This document shows, piece by piece, positions 5,383-8,487 of a stretch of 8,487 nt of DNA (its first letter is position 1; each line of letters begins with the position of its first letter). A program made the translations under genes and the position numbers. This DNA comes from Candidatus Aminicenantota bacterium. Its GTDB lineage: Bacteria > Acidobacteriota > Aminicenantia > UBA2199. The DNA lies in the NCBI GenBank assembly GCA_024644125.1, contig JAHELQ010000209.1:1-8487 (forward strand). The letters run 5' to 3'. The notes below the pieces were generated by a model, which did no database searches, was not told the DNA's origin, and saw only the letters and a program-made list of their open reading frames with translations.

Positions 5383-6726
5383 CTACAAAATCTTGCTCAG
5401 CAAGATCACCAGGATCAACGCGGGAGAGATGAATTTTACTGCGATCATCCAGAAAAACGCGAATTTGAAATTTTCGGTACCTTTGGTGATCTCCATCAGC
5501 GCATTGGAGGATTTCCATATCCAACCGACGAAGATGGCCACAAAGAAGGCGCCGATGCTGAGGGAGAGATTTCCCCAGATCAAATCCCACAAGTCAAGAA
5601 AACTCATGTTCACGTAGGGCAATTTGGAAAACCATTCCAATCCACCCTGCGACAACGCCGAGGGTACGCCGAATAACAATGTCACGAAGCCGACGATGTA
5701 GGCGGCTGTTCTTCGGTGCCATTTCTTTTCGTCGATGAAATAGGCTACCGGAACTTCCAACAAGGAGATCGTGGAGGTGAGGGCCGCGATGGATAGGAGG
5801 GCGAAGAATAGGGGGCCGAAAATAATGCCTCCGGGAATCTTCGAAAAGATCACCGGTAGGATGTTGAATACCAAACCGGGACCGCCGGCGGGATCCATGC
5901 CAACGGAAAAAATAGCGGGAAAAATGATGAAGCCCGCCATTACCGCGATGAACGTGTCGAAGAACGCGATCCAACCGGTGGCGGAAGGGAGGTTTTCACC
6001 CTTGCTGACATACGATCCATAGGTGATCATGGTGCCCATTCCGAGACTGAGGCTGAAAAACGCCTGCCCCATGGCTTCGAGAATCACTTTGGGAGTCAGG
6101 GCGTCGAAATTGGGTTTGAGATAGAACTCGAGGCCCGCCGCCGCGTTGGGCAGAGTGACCGAGCGGATCAACAACAAGATCAGAATTCCGAATAACATTG
6201 GCATCAAGATCATCGAGAAACGTTCGATACCGCCTGAGACTCCTTTGGAGACGACATACACTGTCAGGAAGATAAAAATCGCCAGTAAAAGCAATTGCAA
6301 TTTCCAATCGCTGACGAATCCTCCGAAAATCTGTGCGGACGCCGCGCTGTCCAGTTGATTGAACTTGCCTGTCACCGCCTTGACGAAGTAGCCGACGGTC
6401 CAACCGGCGATCACCGCGTAGTAGGAAAGGATCATGACGCCGGTAATCACTCCCAGGTAGCCCAGATATTTCCAGCCCCCTTTGGGCCTGAGCTCTTTGA
6501 ATGCGCCCACCGGGTTTTTACCGCTGAAACGGCCGAGGGAAACCTCAGCCAGCAATACCGGTAATGCGATGACAATGACGGATATCAAGTAAACCAGAAC
6601 AAACAATGCGCCGCCATTTTTCCCTGTGGTGTATGGGAAGCGCCAGATGTTCCCGAGACCCACCGCCGAGCCGGATGCAGCCAGGATAAAGCCCACTTTG
6701 GAATTCCAATTGCCTCTACTTGCCAT
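5383..6726 (-). CDS. Neurotransmitter:sodium symporter (NSS/SNF) family transporter
   Basis: 447 residues with about 11 membrane helices, the usual bacterial number. It is a LeuT-fold symporter importing an amino acid or related solute with sodium across the inner membrane. TM1 has ASGSAVGLGNIWRFPY at 17-32: Gly19, Ala21, Val22 and Asn26 match LeuT sodium ligands Gly20, Ala22, Val23 and Asn27. TM6 has FFSLSLGMGTMITY at 223-236 around the substrate site, with Ser225 at the Na1 position of LeuT Thr254. TM8 has AALTS at 314-318, matching LeuT Ala351/Thr354/Ser355 (Na2). TM5 keeps a Gly-x9-Pro motif (Gly166, Pro176), linked in MhsT to inward sodium release. Asp257 replaces LeuT Asn286, and Ala261 replaces Glu290. 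The substrate cannot be read from the sequence. The start is set by AGGAGG six bases upstream. Convergent with the TIR gene (11-base gap) and divergent from the protease gene. Confidence 0.95.
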   Translation of the reverse strand: MASRGNWNSKVGFILAASGSAVGLGNIWRFPYTTGKNGGALFVLVYLISVIVIALPVLLAEVSLGRFSGKNPVGAFKELRPKGGWKYLGYLGVITGVMILSYYAVIAGWTVGYFVKAVTGKFNQLDSAASAQIFGGFVSDWKLQLLLLAIFIFLTVYVVSKGVSGGIERFSMILMPMLFGILILLLIRSVTLPNAAAGLEFYLKPNFDALTPKVILEAMGQAFFSLSLGMGTMITYGSYVSKGENLPSATGWIAFFDTFIAVMAGFIIFPAIFSVGMDPAGGPGLVFNILPVIFSKIPGGIIFGPLFFALLSIAALTSTISLLEVPVAYFIDEKKWHRRTAAYIVGFVTLLFGVPSALSQGGLEWFSKLPYVNMSFLDLWDLIWGNLSLSIGAFFVAIFVGWIWKSSNALMEITKGTENFKFAFFWMIAVKFISPALILVILLSKIL

Positions 6727-6732
6727 GTAATG

Positions 6733-6738
6733 CCTCCT
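6733..6738 (-). promoter_or_regulatory. Ribosome binding site of the NSS transporter gene
   Basis: A perfect AGGAGG on the minus strand, six bases before ATG 6726. Confidence 0.85.
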
Positions 6739-6784
6739 GTAATAGGTTAGAGAATTTCGTAAGAGGGTATAAACAATAAACTAT

Positions 6785-6813
6785 TTTCTATCACAGTGGA
6801 AATATCTTGTCAA
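6785..6813 (-). promoter_or_regulatory. Probable promoter of the NSS transporter gene
   Basis: On the minus strand, a perfect -35 TTGACA (6813-6808), a 17-base spacer and TAGAAA (6790-6785; four of six matches). Predicted start near 6778, giving a leader of about 50 bases. Confidence 0.6.
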
Positions 6814-6846
6814 ATCCCGGCAAAACCCAATCAAAAGATATCCGTA

Positions 6847-6880
6847 TTAAATATATTATGGTTTAAGGGTTAAATATATT
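6847..6880. repeat. Pair of 11-bp direct repeats in the divergent promoter region
   Basis: TTAAATATATT occurs at 6847-6857 and again at 6870-6880, with start-to-start distance 23 bases, about two helical turns. They lie upstream of the protease gene and behind the transporter promoter, so they could be a regulator's tandem site or an A+T-rich activating element. Low sequence complexity means chance is not excluded. Confidence 0.4.
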
Positions 6881-6902
6881 TTCCCAATATGAAAAAGTTT
6901 GA

Positions 6903-6908
6903 TAAAAT
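6903..6908 (+). promoter_or_regulatory. Possible -10 element of the protease gene
   Basis: TAAAAT (five of six matches to TATAAT), 28 bases before ATG 6937. At the standard spacing the -35 region (TTTCCC at 6880-6885) matches poorly, so a single-hexamer match is all that supports it. Confidence 0.3.
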
Positions 6909-6925
6909 AAAGGGATGTTGGAAGC

Positions 6926-6931
6926 GAGGAG
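6926..6931 (+). promoter_or_regulatory. Ribosome binding site of the tail-specific protease gene
   Basis: GAGGAG, five bases before ATG 6937. It sets the start, which gives a clean signal-peptide N-terminus. Confidence 0.8.
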
Positions 6932-6936
6932 ATAAC

Positions 6937-8487
6937 ATGAGAAGAAAGATTTTGTTGTTGATGGGATTTGTGGTGGCTGCTGTCCTGGTCACCAGCATTG
7001 TGTATCCCGAACATGAAGATATACGGCGGCAACGTTTTTTGTCCCACATGGTGTACCAGGGATTGAAGGGCTGGCACTACAGCGGTATGGCGATCGACGA
7101 CTCCATGTCCGAGAAGGCGTTCTGGAATTACCTCCGCTATCTGGATTACAATAAGCGCTACTTTCTGAAGGCGGACGTGGAATCCCTGAAAAAATATCTC
7201 CACTCCATTGACGACAATCTCGAGGATGGGAAAGTGGATTTGATGACCGACGCCACCAAATTGATGACGCAGCGGATCGAAGATGTGCAGAAATTTTTGC
7301 CCAGCCTTTTGGGGCAACCGTTTGATTTCACTCTGGACGAAGCAGTGGAACTGGATGCCGAGAAACGGGAATTTTGCGCCACATCCGCCGAATTGCAGGA
7401 ATACTGGCGTAAAATTTTGAAATACCAGAGCCTTAGCCGTTATATCAGCTACAAAGAGCTGGAGAAAGACAAAAAAGATAAAACAAAAATAAAAACCGAC
7501 CGCGAGCTGGAGGAAAAGGCCAGAAACGCGGTGTTGAAGAGCTACAAAGATATGTTCCACCGCCTGACCCAGGATAATTTCAACGATCATATCTCCCGTT
7601 ACCTGAACGCCATTCTCCAGGTATTCGATCCCCACTCCAACTACTTTGCCCCTAAACAAAAATCCGATTTTGACATCGACATGACCGGACAATTGGAGGG
7701 AATCGGCGCCTTATTACGGGAGGAAGACGGCTATGTCAAAGTGGTCAGTATCGTTCCCGGCGGTCCGTCCTGGCGGCAGAAACAGTTGGATGCCGGCGAT
7801 GCTATCATCAAGGTGGGGCAGGGAGACGAAGAAGCCGTAGATATAGTCGGTATGCGGGTTGATGACGCGGTAAAATTGATCCGGGGCAAGAAAGGTTCCC
7901 TGGTTCGCTTGAGCGTGAAAAAACCCGACGGCCGCATCATGGAGATCCCTATCGTCCGTGAAGTTGTGGTGATCGAGGAAACCTACGCCAGGTCCGCTCT
8001 GCTGAAAGGAGACAAAGGCGGAACCTACGGATATATCTCTTTACCGAAATTTTATAACGATTATATCCGTGAAAACGGCCGCAACTCCACCACCGATGTG
8101 CAGGTCGAATTGGAAAAACTCAAAGCCAAACAGGTGAAGGGCGTGATCCTGGATCTACGCAACAACACTGGTGGCGCTCTGCAAGACGCGGTGCGGATGT
8201 CCGGCTTGTTTATCGAAAAGGGACCGGTGGTTCAGGTGCGCAATCGCGAGGGTGAAATCGAAGTGCTTAACGATCCGGACAAAGGAATTACCTACAAAGG
8301 CCCGTTGGTGATCTTGTTGAATGTACTGAGCGCCAGCGCGTCGGAGATCCTTGCGGCAGCTCTCCAGGATTACGGTCGCGCGATCATCGTTGGCGGAGCG
8401 CATTCTTTCGGCAAAGGGACTGTCCAGGTGTATCTGGATCTCGACAGGTACAGTAGCCAAAAGCCAGACGACGCCCTGTCCATGGGA
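6937..8487 (+). CDS. prc: Tail-specific (C-terminal processing) protease Prc/Tsp, family S41; C-terminus beyond the window
   Basis: 517 codons are visible with no stop before the right edge; E. coli Prc is about 680 residues, so roughly the last quarter is missing. A basic start and hydrophobic segment (residues 3-22) form a signal peptide or anchor, placing the enzyme in the periplasm. The Prc-type N-terminal domain follows (LRYLDYNKRYFLKADV at 66-81), with a lysine-rich linker at 174-194. A PDZ domain spans about 255-327 (GIGALL, VPGGPSWR, LDAGDAI, LIRGKKGS), and the S41 catalytic core runs from about 364. GVILDLRNNTGG at 402-413 and SASASEILAAALQDYGRA at 465-482 are visible. Ser467, Asp478 and Lys493 match Ser430, Asp441 and Lys455 of E. 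coli Prc. Prc degrades periplasmic proteins from the C-terminus and trims cell-wall enzymes. The Ser-Lys spacing is 26 rather than the 25 of E. coli Prc. The gene is divergent from the transporter. Confidence 0.95.
   Translation, partial: MRRKILLLMGFVVAAVLVTSIVYPEHEDIRRQRFLSHMVYQGLKGWHYSGMAIDDSMSEKAFWNYLRYLDYNKRYFLKADVESLKKYLHSIDDNLEDGKVDLMTDATKLMTQRIEDVQKFLPSLLGQPFDFTLDEAVELDAEKREFCATSAELQEYWRKILKYQSLSRYISYKELEKDKKDKTKIKTDRELEEKARNAVLKSYKDMFHRLTQDNFNDHISRYLNAILQVFDPHSNYFAPKQKSDFDIDMTGQLEGIGALLREEDGYVKVVSIVPGGPSWRQKQLDAGDAIIKVGQGDEEAVDIVGMRVDDAVKLIRGKKGSLVRLSVKKPDGRIMEIPIVREVVVIEETYARSALLKGDKGGTYGYISLPKFYNDYIRENGRNSTTDVQVELEKLKAKQVKGVILDLRNNTGGALQDAVRMSGLFIEKGPVVQVRNREGEIEVLNDPDKGITYKGPLVILLNVLSASASEILAAALQDYGRAIIVGGAHSFGKGTVQVYLDLDRYSSQKPDDALSMG

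Noticed and set aside
5594..5974. 126-codon minus-strand ORF within the transporter gene
   Set aside because: Shifted frame, Arg/His-rich; the transporter frame is complete with conserved sodium sites.
5996..6403. 135-codon minus-strand ORF within the transporter gene
   Set aside because: Shifted frame of the transporter with no hydrophobic or domain pattern of its own.
6856..7692. 278-codon minus-strand ORF opposite the protease gene
   Set aside because: Antisense to a well-supported Prc signal peptide and N-terminal domain; repetitive Val/Phe/Gly content is what the reverse complement of that frame gives.
8155..8460. 101-codon minus-strand ORF opposite the protease catalytic core
   Set aside because: Antisense to the conserved S41 active-site region; no motif.

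Overview
The window is bacterial DNA. It has compact operons with strong AGGAGG/GAGG-type ribosome binding sites and ATG or GTG starts, and its Prc/Tsp-type periplasmic protease points to a Gram-negative-like envelope. I cannot name the phylum. The endonuclease III resembles archaeal-type homologues and the TIR protein has a domain layout I associate with cyanobacteria and Chloroflexi, so a less-studied lineage is possible. There are no rRNA, tRNA, CRISPR or insertion-sequence features.

Layout. (1) Bases 1-178, minus strand: the N-terminus of a GAF-domain sensor protein that runs off the left edge. (2) 468-2692, plus strand: a two-gene operon with overlapping reading frames, an ABC/OLD-like ATPase followed by a DUF4435 TOPRIM-like protein. 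This is the composition of the PARIS anti-phage system (AriA/AriB). The ATPase gene is strikingly A+T-rich compared with the right half of the window. (3) 2873-3954, plus strand: an OsmC/YhfA-family protein coupled by a 4-base overlap to endonuclease III (nth), behind a good sigma70-type promoter; this looks like an oxidative-damage pair. (4) 4147-5371, plus strand: a 62-residue Cys/His-rich protein, then a protein with a helical N-terminus, a probable beta-sandwich and a C-terminal TIR domain. They share a promoter and are separated by four bases, and they form a candidate undescribed two-gene module. (5) 5383-6726, minus strand: an 11-helix sodium symporter of the NSS/SNF family. It converges on the TIR gene and diverges from (6), 6937-8487, plus strand: a Prc/Tsp carboxy-terminal processing protease (517 codons visible, C-terminus missing). 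It has no closing stop inside the window.

The main biology is defence and stress. In PARIS, the ATPase holds a toxic TOPRIM effector and releases it when it senses phage anti-restriction proteins. TIR proteins in bacteria are commonly NAD-consuming or signalling defence effectors. The OsmC-Nth pair between them would handle peroxides and oxidised DNA bases. The transporter and protease on the right look like ordinary chromosomal housekeeping genes. The most interesting parts are the PARIS-like operon and the small-protein/TIR pair.
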